Shown piece after piece: positions 5,853 through 13,137 of a DNA stretch of 19,270 nt. The notes under the pieces were generated by a model, which saw only the letters and a list, made by a program, of their open reading frames with translations, searched no databases and was not told the DNA's origin. Position 1 is the first letter of the stretch; each line of letters opens with the position of its first letter. Position numbers and translations under genes: made by a program. Source of the stretch: an uncultured Rhodocyclaceae bacterium (GTDB lineage Bacteria; Pseudomonadota; Gammaproteobacteria; Burkholderiales; Rhodocyclaceae); the NCBI GenBank assembly GCA_903950295.1, contig CAJBAP010000158.1:1-19270 (forward strand), read 5' to 3'.

Positions 5853-8800
5853 GGCAGCCATGTAGTGAAGAAGTCGCTGATGGTGATAACTTGGCTTTGT
5901 GTGCTTTGACTGGTGGTGAACCCCAGGCGCGTGGTACGCAAGGCCGGCCGGTAGCAGTAGTTTGTGCCAGGTGTTGCGCTGATACCGCAGAATTGGGCGG
6001 GGGGACCAGTGGGGCAACTCAGGTTGGCGCCGCAGGCGCTGACGCGGATATCGTAGATTTTCTGGCTGTCGTAGAGTTTGGGTTTTTGCCCGGTGTAGCA
6101 ATAACGATTGCCATCGGTCTCGGTGCCGCCACAAGATTGGTCGACCGGGTTGGACGCTGGGCAGGCACCGGTGTTGCAGGTGCCGTAACGGACGACCGGG
6201 TCCATCTCATTCATGCTGGTGGTGGTGATTTTCATGCGGGTGATTTGTTCAGCATTGCTGCCTTCTTTCCAGACCTGCGTGGTGAGGCGGGCGGCATAGA
6301 GGTCGTTGGCGGCAGGCTGAGCGATGCTGACGGTGCTGGTACCGGGGGTGACGTCACCGTTCAGGCGCCAGTAGGTGCCGGCACTCGTGCCACCGCTGAC
6401 AAACCACATCGCCCCGTCTTTCATGCCGAGCGCCGTATCTTCGGGAACGGCACGACTCCAACTGCCGGCAGCAGCTGCCCATACACCGTTATTTTTGGTG
6501 TCGGTCTGGCCGACGAGAAGGACGCGATCGTCTTTTTGCAGGACATAGCCTCCAATTGTTACCAACCCGGACAAACTGGCGACGTTACTTGTGGCGACCG
6601 TTTTCACGGCTGCGCGGAAACGCTGAATATCGAGTGGGCTGACATTCAGGATCGGCACTTCGGTATTCTGCAAACGCCAGAGGCTACCTTTATGGGTGGC
6701 CCCCTCACTGATAAACCACGAGGTGCCGGGTGTCAGTTCGGCGGCTTCGTCGGCTTGCGCCGCGCGGGCCCAAGCGCCAGCCGCTGCGATATAGACGCCG
6801 TTTTTGGTGGTATCGGTTTGCGCCGTGACCAGTACGCTGTCACCTGCCGTCAGACTGATGCCATCGACGACATCAGCCAATCCCGTCAAGGTGAGGTTCG
6901 TCGTGGCGACCACCTTGACCAACCTGCTGGTGTCATCGCGTCCGGCATAGGCGTGTTGCACCTCCACGCGCATGTAGATGGGAGTGAGGGGAACGGAACT
7001 CAGGCTGGGATCGAGTTTATCGACACCGTAGGGGGGGTAGGGCGGATTGGTCGGTGGCGTGGTAGGCGCGACCGGGTTGCGCGGCGGTGGACGTGATATG
7101 GCTGACGTGTCGGGCAGCTGGCCATGTACGTTATCGTCTTCTTCCTGCTTCAGGACACAGGCATGGGCGGTGGTGTCGCAGGTGCTTGGTGACAGGCAGT
7201 CGGTATCGGCATTGCAAGCGTTATAGGTGCAAAAGTTGGCGATACAACTGCTTGATGAAGTGCAATCAGAATTGGCCGTACATGCGTTGGTGGAGTAGCG
7301 GGTATTAATGGGCGTTTCGCCGCCCCAATAAGCCAGGCCGATGTGGCCGCCGGTGTAGCTCGGGTCGGCGCGGCCATTGGCGAGTGTGCGAAATGTCACC
7401 GGAGAGGTGGACGCTGTCCGCGCCGGGTTGAACCCGTCGGGCAGGAAGGATAGGTTGCTCTGGTAGTTTCGGCGAGTATCGATTTCCAGTCCGAGCTTCG
7501 GGTAGAGGATGGGCACGGTGTAGCCGTTGTTGCCCGAGTATCCAAGGTGCTGTTCGCCGGCGCCGCAGACATAGGTGCTATTTACGTCGCCATCCACTGC
7601 GGCAAAGGCGAAACCGTCACCTGAGTCGGTAATGTTGAAGCGAAAATAACTGCGAAAACCGTTGCCGGTAGCATGGGCTTCGGGCGTCCATACGCAGCCG
7701 AACAACGCTGCCCCGGCATAGCCCTGATCCGACTCGACGTTTACCCGCCCAAGTGTGACGGTACGCGTGGCGGGGTCGTAGCGTGACAACTCCCTACCGA
7801 CAGGCAATGCCGAGGGTGCAGCAACCATACTCGCACCAGGAAGAATGCAGCGCACGATGTCCTGGCCCAGTGACTGTACTGGCGGTGTAGTGGAAACACG
7901 CAACAGCTTGCTGATGCCGGCGTAGGCATCCCCAGTCGAATTGAAACTCGTCAGGTTGGCGCCCTCGAGATAATTGCTGGCGTCGGCCTTTTCGGTAGCA
8001 TCGCGGCGGTACTGTTGGGTTACCCCATCGGTTTTCTTGTCACGCTGACTGCCAAACAACAATGCGCCCGCGCACGAAGGAGTCAGCACGGTGTCCACTG
8101 TCACCGCACAACTCGCGCATTGGGTAACGAAAACCTGGTCACGATAATTTGCGTAGTAGCCCGGCGGGCCGAAGGCGTCAAGGCTGAGGGAGCAGGCATC
8201 GTTGACCTTGCCATTCGCCCCGAGACTGCTCGCGGCAATCTGATCGCGGGCGCACTCGGCCATCCGCTCGGTCATCTGGTCGATTTCTCTGCGGAAATTA
8301 TTGTTCTTGCGGATGGCGTCGAAGAGGGTGGCGGGGGAAATCTCGAGGCCTGTATCGTTGGCTACGAGTCCGCAAGTTGCGCTGCCTGAGGGGCAGGCGC
8401 TTTTGAGGCTTGTCCCGTCTTGGTAAACCTTGCCTTGAGTCACAACGGCCAGATTGGTTACGTCGGTGTTGCTGGTGGATACATTGCCGCTGAAATAGGC
8501 ACTTGCAGAAGTGGCGCCGCCTGTACTGTCCAGCAAGGCGGCGGCCAAACTCGGTTCGAGATAATTCGCGGGAATGTAATTGCCGCCGCAATGTGTCACG
8601 ACGTTACCGTCGGTGGCGCCGCGGTTTTGATTGGCAAACGGCGGGCCGGGGGAGAAGATGATGGCGGTGGGGCGGTCATGAGCACTCGCAATCAGGCTTT
8701 TCAGTTTGGCTGGAGTGATATCGTTGGCGGTGACGATGTCGATTTGACCGAGGGTATCCCAGTTCATGACCGGGGTTTTCTCTATGCGCTGGTGGCTGCC

Positions 8801-9286
8801 GGAAACCATGTACCAGAGACATTCGCCATGGCCGTCGCGCAATGGCCCGGTGCCGAGTAGTGCCCAGGGGAAGCGGCCAACCACGGTTTTATTCAGGGCG
8901 CTGCCAGATAGATTCGCATCACAACCCTCCCCGGAGAATCCCGGGCAGCCGAAGGGGTTGGTATTGTTATTCGTGCCAAGATCGGGGAGGGGTAAAAACC
9001 CATGGACATAATTTGGCGGCAGGTTGCCTGCATCCACTTGGATCTTGTTTTGCTGCTCGCGAAAAGTTTCGGCGTACAGAAGCAGCGCTACTTTTGCTTG
9101 TGCCAGCACCGCATTGGTCTTCTGCGCCCGCCGCGCTTCGATCATCTCCGGCGTCAGGCCATTGACCAGATAGGTCAGGGCGGCCGTGACGACCAGGATC
9201 AGGAAGATCAGCAGTGCCGCGCCGCGCTGTGGCCGCCGCGATTGCCGTCCCGCCAGCGCCGACTTTACATGGCGTCGTCCCGCCAT
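5849..9286 (-). CDS. Giant prepilin-like protein with lectin-like, Cys-repeat and tail-fibre-like domains; putative pilus-tip adhesin
   Basis: This is an 1145-residue protein. A 22-residue leader ending PQRG is followed by AALLIFLILVVTAALTYL, a class III signal helix that lacks Glu5, as in GspK, MshP or PilX. Residues about 500-658 contain GDGFAFAAVDGD, LGYSGNNG, LGLEIDTRRN and GHIGLAYWGG in the order seen in legume (L-type) lectin folds. Two Cys repeats follow at about 669-710 (C-x5-C-x5-C), then a Pro-rich linker at 732-756. Two tandem repeats at about 790-988 resemble phage tail-fibre units (AGDSVLVTAQTDTTKNGVYI; KDDRVLLVGQTDTKNNGVWA). The C-terminus holds two more 4-Cys repeats at about 1036-1111. 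The likely role is surface attachment at the pilus tip. The ATG at 9286 has AAGAG 5 nt upstream; a GTG at 9292 is an alternative. It directly follows mshK. The exact family is unrecognised. Confidence 0.8.
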   Translation of the reverse strand: MAGRRHVKSALAGRQSRRPQRGAALLIFLILVVTAALTYLVNGLTPEMIEARRAQKTNAVLAQAKVALLLYAETFREQQNKIQVDAGNLPPNYVHGFLPLPDLGTNNNTNPFGCPGFSGEGCDANLSGSALNKTVVGRFPWALLGTGPLRDGHGECLWYMVSGSHQRIEKTPVMNWDTLGQIDIVTANDITPAKLKSLIASAHDRPTAIIFSPGPPFANQNRGATDGNVVTHCGGNYIPANYLEPSLAAALLDSTGGATSASAYFSGNVSTSNTDVTNLAVVTQGKVYQDGTSLKSACPSGSATCGLVANDTGLEISPATLFDAIRKNNNFRREIDQMTERMAECARDQIAASSLGANGKVNDACSLSLDAFGPPGYYANYRDQVFVTQCASCAVTVDTVLTPSCAGALLFGSQRDKKTDGVTQQYRRDATEKADASNYLEGANLTSFNSTGDAYAGISKLLRVSTTPPVQSLGQDIVRCILPGASMVAAPSALPVGRELSRYDPATRTVTLGRVNVESDQGYAGAALFGCVWTPEAHATGNGFRSYFRFNITDSGDGFAFAAVDGDVNSTYVCGAGEQHLGYSGNNGYTVPILYPKLGLEIDTRRNYQSNLSFLPDGFNPARTASTSPVTFRTLANGRADPSYTGGHIGLAYWGGETPINTRYSTNACTANSDCTSSSSCIANFCTYNACNADTDCLSPSTCDTTAHACVLKQEEDDNVHGQLPDTSAISRPPPRNPVAPTTPPTNPPYPPYGVDKLDPSLSSVPLTPIYMRVEVQHAYAGRDDTSRLVKVVATTNLTLTGLADVVDGISLTAGDSVLVTAQTDTTKNGVYIAAAGAWARAAQADEAAELTPGTSWFISEGATHKGSLWRLQNTEVPILNVSPLDIQRFRAAVKTVATSNVASLSGLVTIGGYVLQKDDRVLLVGQTDTKNNGVWAAAAGSWSRAVPEDTALGMKDGAMWFVSGGTSAGTYWRLNGDVTPGTSTVSIAQPAANDLYAARLTTQVWKEGSNAEQITRMKITTTSMNEMDPVVRYGTCNTGACPASNPVDQSCGGTETDGNRYCYTGQKPKLYDSQKIYDIRVSACGANLSCPTGPPAQFCGISATPGTNYCYRPALRTTRLGFTTSQSTQSQVITISDFFTTWLP
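5954..6184 (-). repeat. Tandem pair of 4-Cys units at the adhesin C-terminus
   Basis: Two consecutive protein repeats share the spacing C-x4/5-C-P-x7/8-C-G-x9-C-Y. The first runs CNTGACP...CGG...RYCY and the second CGANLSCP...CGI...NYCY. They would form disulfides in the periplasm or outside the cell. Confidence 0.7.
6320..6922 (-). repeat. Two tandem phage-tail-fibre-like repeats in the adhesin
   Basis: Each unit is about 100 residues with the order V-x-VAT-x-N, D-x-VLL/VTxQTDT-x-NGV, AAAG-x-W-x-RA, W-F-x-S-x-G, WRL. The second half of one unit aligns clearly with that of the other (AGAWARA against AGSWSRA; SLWRLQN against TYWRLNG). I recognise the pattern from phage tail-fibre and tail-collar proteins. 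Confidence 0.75.
7157..7282 (-). repeat. Two tandem Cys-rich units between the lectin-like domain and the Pro linker
   Basis: The units ACTANSDCTSSSSC and ACNADTDCLSPSTC share a C-x5-C-x5-C pattern and are each closed by a further cysteine. They resemble the short CxxDxDC repeats of secreted bacterial proteins. Confidence 0.7.
7313..7795 (-). other. Region encoding an L-type-lectin-like domain
   Basis: The encoded block begins near TLGRVNVE and runs FRFNITDSGDGFAFAAVDGD, HLGYSGNNG, PKLGLEIDT and GHIGLAYWGG. The order of the DGFAF strand, the Gly-rich loop, the LG-x-E-x-DT strand and the HIG strand fits a concanavalin-like sandwich. Sugar specificity cannot be read from the sequence. Confidence 0.6.
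9244..9266 (-). repeat. Dispersed 24-nt repeat, copy 4
   Basis: On the minus strand it reads AAAGTCGGCGCTGGCG followed by GGACGGC, one A shorter at the left end than most copies. It encodes KSALAGRQ in the leader of the giant adhesin, a different reading frame and orientation from copies 2, 3 and 5. Confidence 0.85.
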
Positions 9287-9296
9287 TACCACTCTT

Positions 9297-9776
9297 TTAT
9301 TTCCGGGGGGCGGGCGGCCGATTCACCCGGATTTCACCGTCCGCCAAGCCGCCGCCAGTTTCGCGCGTGGCCCGGTTGAGGGTGACGCCGACTTTCAGGT
9401 CGGCGGGGGGTTCGGTGCCGGCGCTGAGCATGGCACGTCCTGGTTGCTGGCGCGAGGTGACGGCAGCGACACCGCTGTCCTGGGCATTTTCACCTTGGGG
9501 GTGATTGTTTACCCAGACAGTGGGTTTGCCAGCCGAGCGCACCACGACACCATCGAGGCGCATCGATTCACCCTCGAGGCTGCGGGATTCCCGAATGTTG
9601 AGCTGGCGTTGTCGCTCGAGATTGACGCGCCAGTCTGGCGTCATGAACAGGCGGCCCAGTGATGGCGTGGGTGACGCAGACGCCACGGGCAGCGCGGGTT
9701 CGGTAGCGCGCACGGGGAGCGCGTTCAAGGCGCAGCCACCAGCGATGAGAGCGAAAACAAAACGGATGGCGCTCAT
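9297..9776 (-). CDS. mshK: MSHA biogenesis protein MshK
   Basis: This is a 159-residue periplasmic protein. Residues 1-24 form a Sec signal peptide (FVFALIAGGCALNALPVRA). The mature part is short and polar, with DWRVNLERQRQLNIRES, then LDGVVVRSAGKPTVWVNN, a strand pattern seen in MshK and in the PilP/GspC-like homology region. MshK is thought to link the inner-membrane PilO-like protein to the secretin. The ATG overlaps the mshJ stop as ATGA, and the stop lies just ahead of the giant adhesin start. It is identified mainly by position after mshJ, since the family is poorly conserved. Confidence 0.75.
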   Translation of the reverse strand: MSAIRFVFALIAGGCALNALPVRATEPALPVASASPTPSLGRLFMTPDWRVNLERQRQLNIRESRSLEGESMRLDGVVVRSAGKPTVWVNNHPQGENAQDSGVAAVTSRQQPGRAMLSAGTEPPADLKVGVTLNRATRETGGGLADGEIRVNRPPAPRK

Positions 9777-10381
9777 GTTTTTTCCTGCAGGGTGATCCAG
9801 TCGATTTCGCAGGATGCCTTCAGGGTGGCGACATTCGACTGACCCGGCGCGACGGGAACGCGCTCGATCTTGCAGCTTTTGACACTGATGTACGCCTGCA
9901 CCTGTGCCGACAGGTCGGCGATCAGCCCGAACAGGTCGTTCTCATGCAGCAGGGGCATATCCAGCTTCATCGGGCTGACCAGAAAAGAGAACCCGCCGAT
10001 GGAGGTAGCCGCTTTATCGTCGAGTGTTCGCTGCGGTGAAATCTCATAGTCGAGACCCAAAAGCCGCCGCGACTCCTTGATGTGACGGAGGGTTTCGACC
10101 CATTCAAGGCGCCGCTCGGGCTGGGTGCGACCCAGTCGGATCGCTTCATGATAACGCGCGATCTTTTCGCCGATTTCCCGTTTGTCATCATTAGCGCGGG
10201 CCAATTGGTTGCGGGTTTGGGTTTGCTGCGCCAAAGCCTGCTTGTGGGCAAATTCTGCTTGGCTCCCAAGATGCAGGACACCGACGACGGCCGCTGCCGC
10301 TGCCAGACATGCCAACAGCAGCAGCGCAAGGCTCCAGCCGAGAGATTTGAGGTTGATGACCGAGGGCGCGATGGGTTCCAT
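9773..10381 (-). CDS. mshJ: MSHA biogenesis protein MshJ (PilO-like)
   Basis: This 202-residue bitopic protein has one membrane segment near residues 14-38 (SLALLLLACLAAAAAVVGVL), then a coiled coil (FAHKQALAQQTQTRNQLARA) and a ferredoxin-like periplasmic domain, the architecture of PilO/GspM proteins. It forms the inner-membrane alignment complex with the PilN-like half of MshI. It starts 4 nt after mshI and overlaps mshK by 4 nt, so all three should be made in similar amounts. The periplasmic part contains two cysteines (KSCKIERV, KASCEIDW) that might pair. Confidence 0.82.
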   Translation of the reverse strand: MEPIAPSVINLKSLGWSLALLLLACLAAAAAVVGVLHLGSQAEFAHKQALAQQTQTRNQLARANDDKREIGEKIARYHEAIRLGRTQPERRLEWVETLRHIKESRRLLGLDYEISPQRTLDDKAATSIGGFSFLVSPMKLDMPLLHENDLFGLIADLSAQVQAYISVKSCKIERVPVAPGQSNVATLKASCEIDWITLQEKT

Positions 10382-10385
10382 GGCT

Positions 10386-11924
10386 TCAGAGTTTACGTAT
10401 CAGGCGGAAGGAAAACTTCGGTGCTTCCGGTGTTCTTTTCTCGTCCCCGCTTTTAAGGGTTTTCCCCGACTGTGTATCGACGGGTTGTTGCAGTATGGTG
10501 ACCAGCGTATCAGGAGCGCTACCGAGGTGCTTGCTGAAGTCGGCCACCAGATCCAATTGTCCGCGCTGGTTGCCGGCCATGCCGATAGGTAGTTGAGCGG
10601 CGACTATCACCTGTGCATAGGGGCCACTGGCCATGTTGGCCGGCAGGGGTGATGGTACGGCAACGCCATTCACGGCGAGAGCGGACTCGATCTGTTCGGT
10701 TATTTTCCATTCGAGGCGCTCGACCGCGATAATGGGGAAGGCATCAAGCGACTGGCTCAGTTGCACCAGCAGCGGGGCCGGCCCCTGGGCGCGCTTGACC
10801 AACTGATCGGCACGATTGGCGAGCGAGCGCAGATTGTCAATGGAGAGCGGAATCTTCGGCAAGGATTGCAGCGTGGCGTCGTAGCGCTGCTGGTCGAGAC
10901 GATTCTGCTGCTGGATCTGTTCGACGGTGCTCTGCATCTGCATCAATTCCAGCCCCTGCTTGGCGGCAAACAGCAGGCCCCCGGCCAGAATGACGGCGCT
11001 GGCGCCTTTCAGCGCGAAGCGGGTTTGCCACAGGCGATGGAATTGACGCTCCGCCGGCGGCGCGAATTGTTCGGCCGGTGGCTTCTTCTCCAGCAGATGA
11101 CAAAACAGCAGTTCCGCATGCGAGTCGACGAGCGAAGAGCGCAAACCGGTACGTTTAGCCTCATCCAGCAGATCGGCAAACTCGAAATGCAGCATGGCAC
11201 TATCGCGGCAACGCTCCCGGATGGCAGAAAGTTGCGCGGGATGAGCCAGCACCCGCGTGGTGAGGGGCTTGCCACGCTCGAGCAGACGCTGGCTGGATAA
11301 ATACTGGTGCATCTTGCTGGCTTCGAGCGCCGTGGCAATCGCCGACTCTTCCGCAGAGCCAGTGGCCAAGGTGGTCAGGCGCGAAAAGCGCAGCTGTCGA
11401 TCGGCAAAGAAAGTCTGGCGCAAGCCGCCGTGGGTCTGGGTGATAAGCAGCAATTGCGGGGCGGCGTCCGCAGGAAGCAGTTGCAGGACCGTCTGCGGCA
11501 GCGAATAAACGCCACTGAGGATGGTACTGGTTTCGCGCAGAACATTGAGCCAGGGCTCAAGATGCTGCGGCCGGGTCAAGGCCATCATCAGCAGGCGCTC
11601 GTCGCGCCGCCCCGTTTTCAGGCGTCCTTGCGACAACGCCAGGACGAAGGGCGTGCCGTAGAAATACTGGGCAAGCTTGCGCTTGATAATGGCTTGGCGA
11701 TCCTTCCCTGAACTGGGAGGAACTTCGTCGAGTTGGAAACCTTCTTCCGGGATGTCTGTCAGCAGCATGAACACACTGCGGTGGTGCTCTGTCAGGTAGG
11801 CGGCGAAGGCTGCCTGGCCCGCTTCATCGGCTGCGAACGCGCCTTCCGCTTGTACGGTACCGCCGCCGATGCGGTAGGCGGCAAGCTGTGAGGTGTCAAG
11901 AAAAAGGGCGCGGCGTTGTGGCAT
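10386..11924 (-). CDS. mshI: MSHA biogenesis protein MshI (PilM-like plus PilN-like fusion)
   Basis: This is a 512-residue protein. Residues 1-290 form a cytoplasmic actin-like (PilM-type) domain. A single membrane segment lies near 304-322 (ALKGASAVILAGGLLFAAK), then a coiled coil (TVEQIQQQNRLDQQRYDATL) and a PilN-like periplasmic domain. It thus joins in one chain the roles of PilM and PilN, which are separate in type IVa pilus systems. It would connect the ATPase MshE on the cytoplasmic side to MshJ and MshK. The start ATG lies 9 nt after the mshG stop and has only a weak ribosome binding site, so coupling to mshG is likely. Confidence 0.85.
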   Translation of the reverse strand: MPQRRALFLDTSQLAAYRIGGGTVQAEGAFAADEAGQAAFAAYLTEHHRSVFMLLTDIPEEGFQLDEVPPSSGKDRQAIIKRKLAQYFYGTPFVLALSQGRLKTGRRDERLLMMALTRPQHLEPWLNVLRETSTILSGVYSLPQTVLQLLPADAAPQLLLITQTHGGLRQTFFADRQLRFSRLTTLATGSAEESAIATALEASKMHQYLSSQRLLERGKPLTTRVLAHPAQLSAIRERCRDSAMLHFEFADLLDEAKRTGLRSSLVDSHAELLFCHLLEKKPPAEQFAPPAERQFHRLWQTRFALKGASAVILAGGLLFAAKQGLELMQMQSTVEQIQQQNRLDQQRYDATLQSLPKIPLSIDNLRSLANRADQLVKRAQGPAPLLVQLSQSLDAFPIIAVERLEWKITEQIESALAVNGVAVPSPLPANMASGPYAQVIVAAQLPIGMAGNQRGQLDLVADFSKHLGSAPDTLVTILQQPVDTQSGKTLKSGDEKRTPEAPKFSFRLIRKL

Positions 11925-11933
11925 GGTGGTGCT

Positions 11934-13133
11934 TCAGATTTTGAGTTTGCTGATAGTGTCGTAGATCGGACCCAGTACCGAAAGCATGACCCAGCCGAGA
12001 ATGACGCCGACGATCATGGTCATGGCCGGTTCGATCATCGCCTGGACACGAGTAATCGATTCGCGCACGTCGCGATTGTAGAAGTAACTGACATTCGTCA
12101 GCGCGGTATCCAGGGAGCCGGTATTTTCACCGACGCGCAGCATGCGGATGACAAGGGGGGGGAACAGGCCCACGTTCTGGAAGGCAACCGTGATGTTCTG
12201 CCCGTCGCTGATCATTTCCTCGACTTTCTGCAGACCTTCCTGGATCACGAGATTGCCGACGACGCCTTGCGTGGTGCGAATGGAATCAAGCACGGAAATG
12301 CCTGATGAGTACATCATCGCGAAGACGCCGGCGAAGCGCGACAGGATGATTTTTTTAAGTATTTCGCCAATCCAGGGAAAGCTCAGCTGGACGGCATCGA
12401 AGCGATAACGTGCTTTCGGATTGGTCTTGACGGCCAAGGTAATACCAATGGCAAGTGCGGCGGGAACGCCGAGGGCAATGTACCAATAGTTAATGAAAAA
12501 ATCTGAGGTGCCGATCAGCAACTTGGTATGAAACGGCAGCTCCTGGCCCATGTTCTTGATGAACCCCACCATCTTGGGCACGAGGTAGAGCATCATGAAC
12601 AAGGTGACCAGCACCACCACGATGCCCATGAAGGCTGGATACATGATGAGTTTCTTGGTCTGCGCCGCCAGTTCATCCTGCCATTTCAATGATTCGGTCA
12701 GGTTGGCCAGAACATCGGGAAGATTGCCGGTTTCCTCGCCGGCCTTGATCAGGCTGACAAAGACACTATCGAACACCTTGGGATGGGCAGCCATCGCCTG
12801 CGATATGGTTTTGCCACCTTCGACACTTTCGATCAGGTCGGCGAGTACCTCGCGGAAGCGCGGGTTCTCGAGACTGTCGCGCAGATCGGTGAGACTTTCG
12901 ATGATCGGGACGCCGGCGCGAGAGAGTTGTTCGAGGTGAAAGCAGAAGGCAATAAGTTCACGGCGGGTAATTTGGGCACCGCCGAAGCCGCCCTGCTTGA
13001 CCGGGTCGCCGTTGATCAGATCGAGATCCATGCGCTTGAGGCGCATTTCGAGATCGATCGGGTTGATCGCGTCCATGCGCCCGAAAATCACCCGGCCGCC
13101 GATGTCCATGGCTTTGTAGGCGTAAAGCGACAC
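11934..13133 (-). CDS. mshG: MSHA platform protein MshG (GspF/PilC family)
   Basis: This 399-residue inner-membrane platform protein has two homologous GspF domains, at about residues 60-185 and 265-390. Each has the family pattern: FCFHLEQLSRAGVPIIESL with SLIKAGEETGNLPDVL, and FAMMYSSGISVLDSI with MLRVGENTGSLD. Membrane segments are near 172-194, 222-244 and 374-394. It receives motion from the MshE ATPase and lifts pilin subunits from the membrane. The start is a GTG at 13133, 4 nt after the mshE stop; GGAG lies inside the mshE end. Length and motifs are normal for the family. Confidence 0.93.
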   Translation of the reverse strand: MSLYAYKAMDIGGRVIFGRMDAINPIDLEMRLKRMDLDLINGDPVKQGGFGGAQITRRELIAFCFHLEQLSRAGVPIIESLTDLRDSLENPRFREVLADLIESVEGGKTISQAMAAHPKVFDSVFVSLIKAGEETGNLPDVLANLTESLKWQDELAAQTKKLIMYPAFMGIVVVLVTLFMMLYLVPKMVGFIKNMGQELPFHTKLLIGTSDFFINYWYIALGVPAALAIGITLAVKTNPKARYRFDAVQLSFPWIGEILKKIILSRFAGVFAMMYSSGISVLDSIRTTQGVVGNLVIQEGLQKVEEMISDGQNITVAFQNVGLFPPLVIRMLRVGENTGSLDTALTNVSYFYNRDVRESITRVQAMIEPAMTMIVGVILGWVMLSVLGPIYDTISKLKI

Positions 13134-13137
13134 TGGT

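Noticed and set aside
5672..7096. Plus-strand open frame of 474 codons
   Set aside because: It lies opposite the giant adhesin gene, has low-complexity Gly/Asp/Arg composition and no recognisable motif, and has no ribosome binding site. It is a GC-driven shadow.
9376..9401. Possible seventh repeat copy (GCCGACTTTC near GTCGGCGGG)
   Set aside because: Only about 11 nt match the core and the TGGCG part is missing; it also forms a short chance inverted repeat. Not counted.
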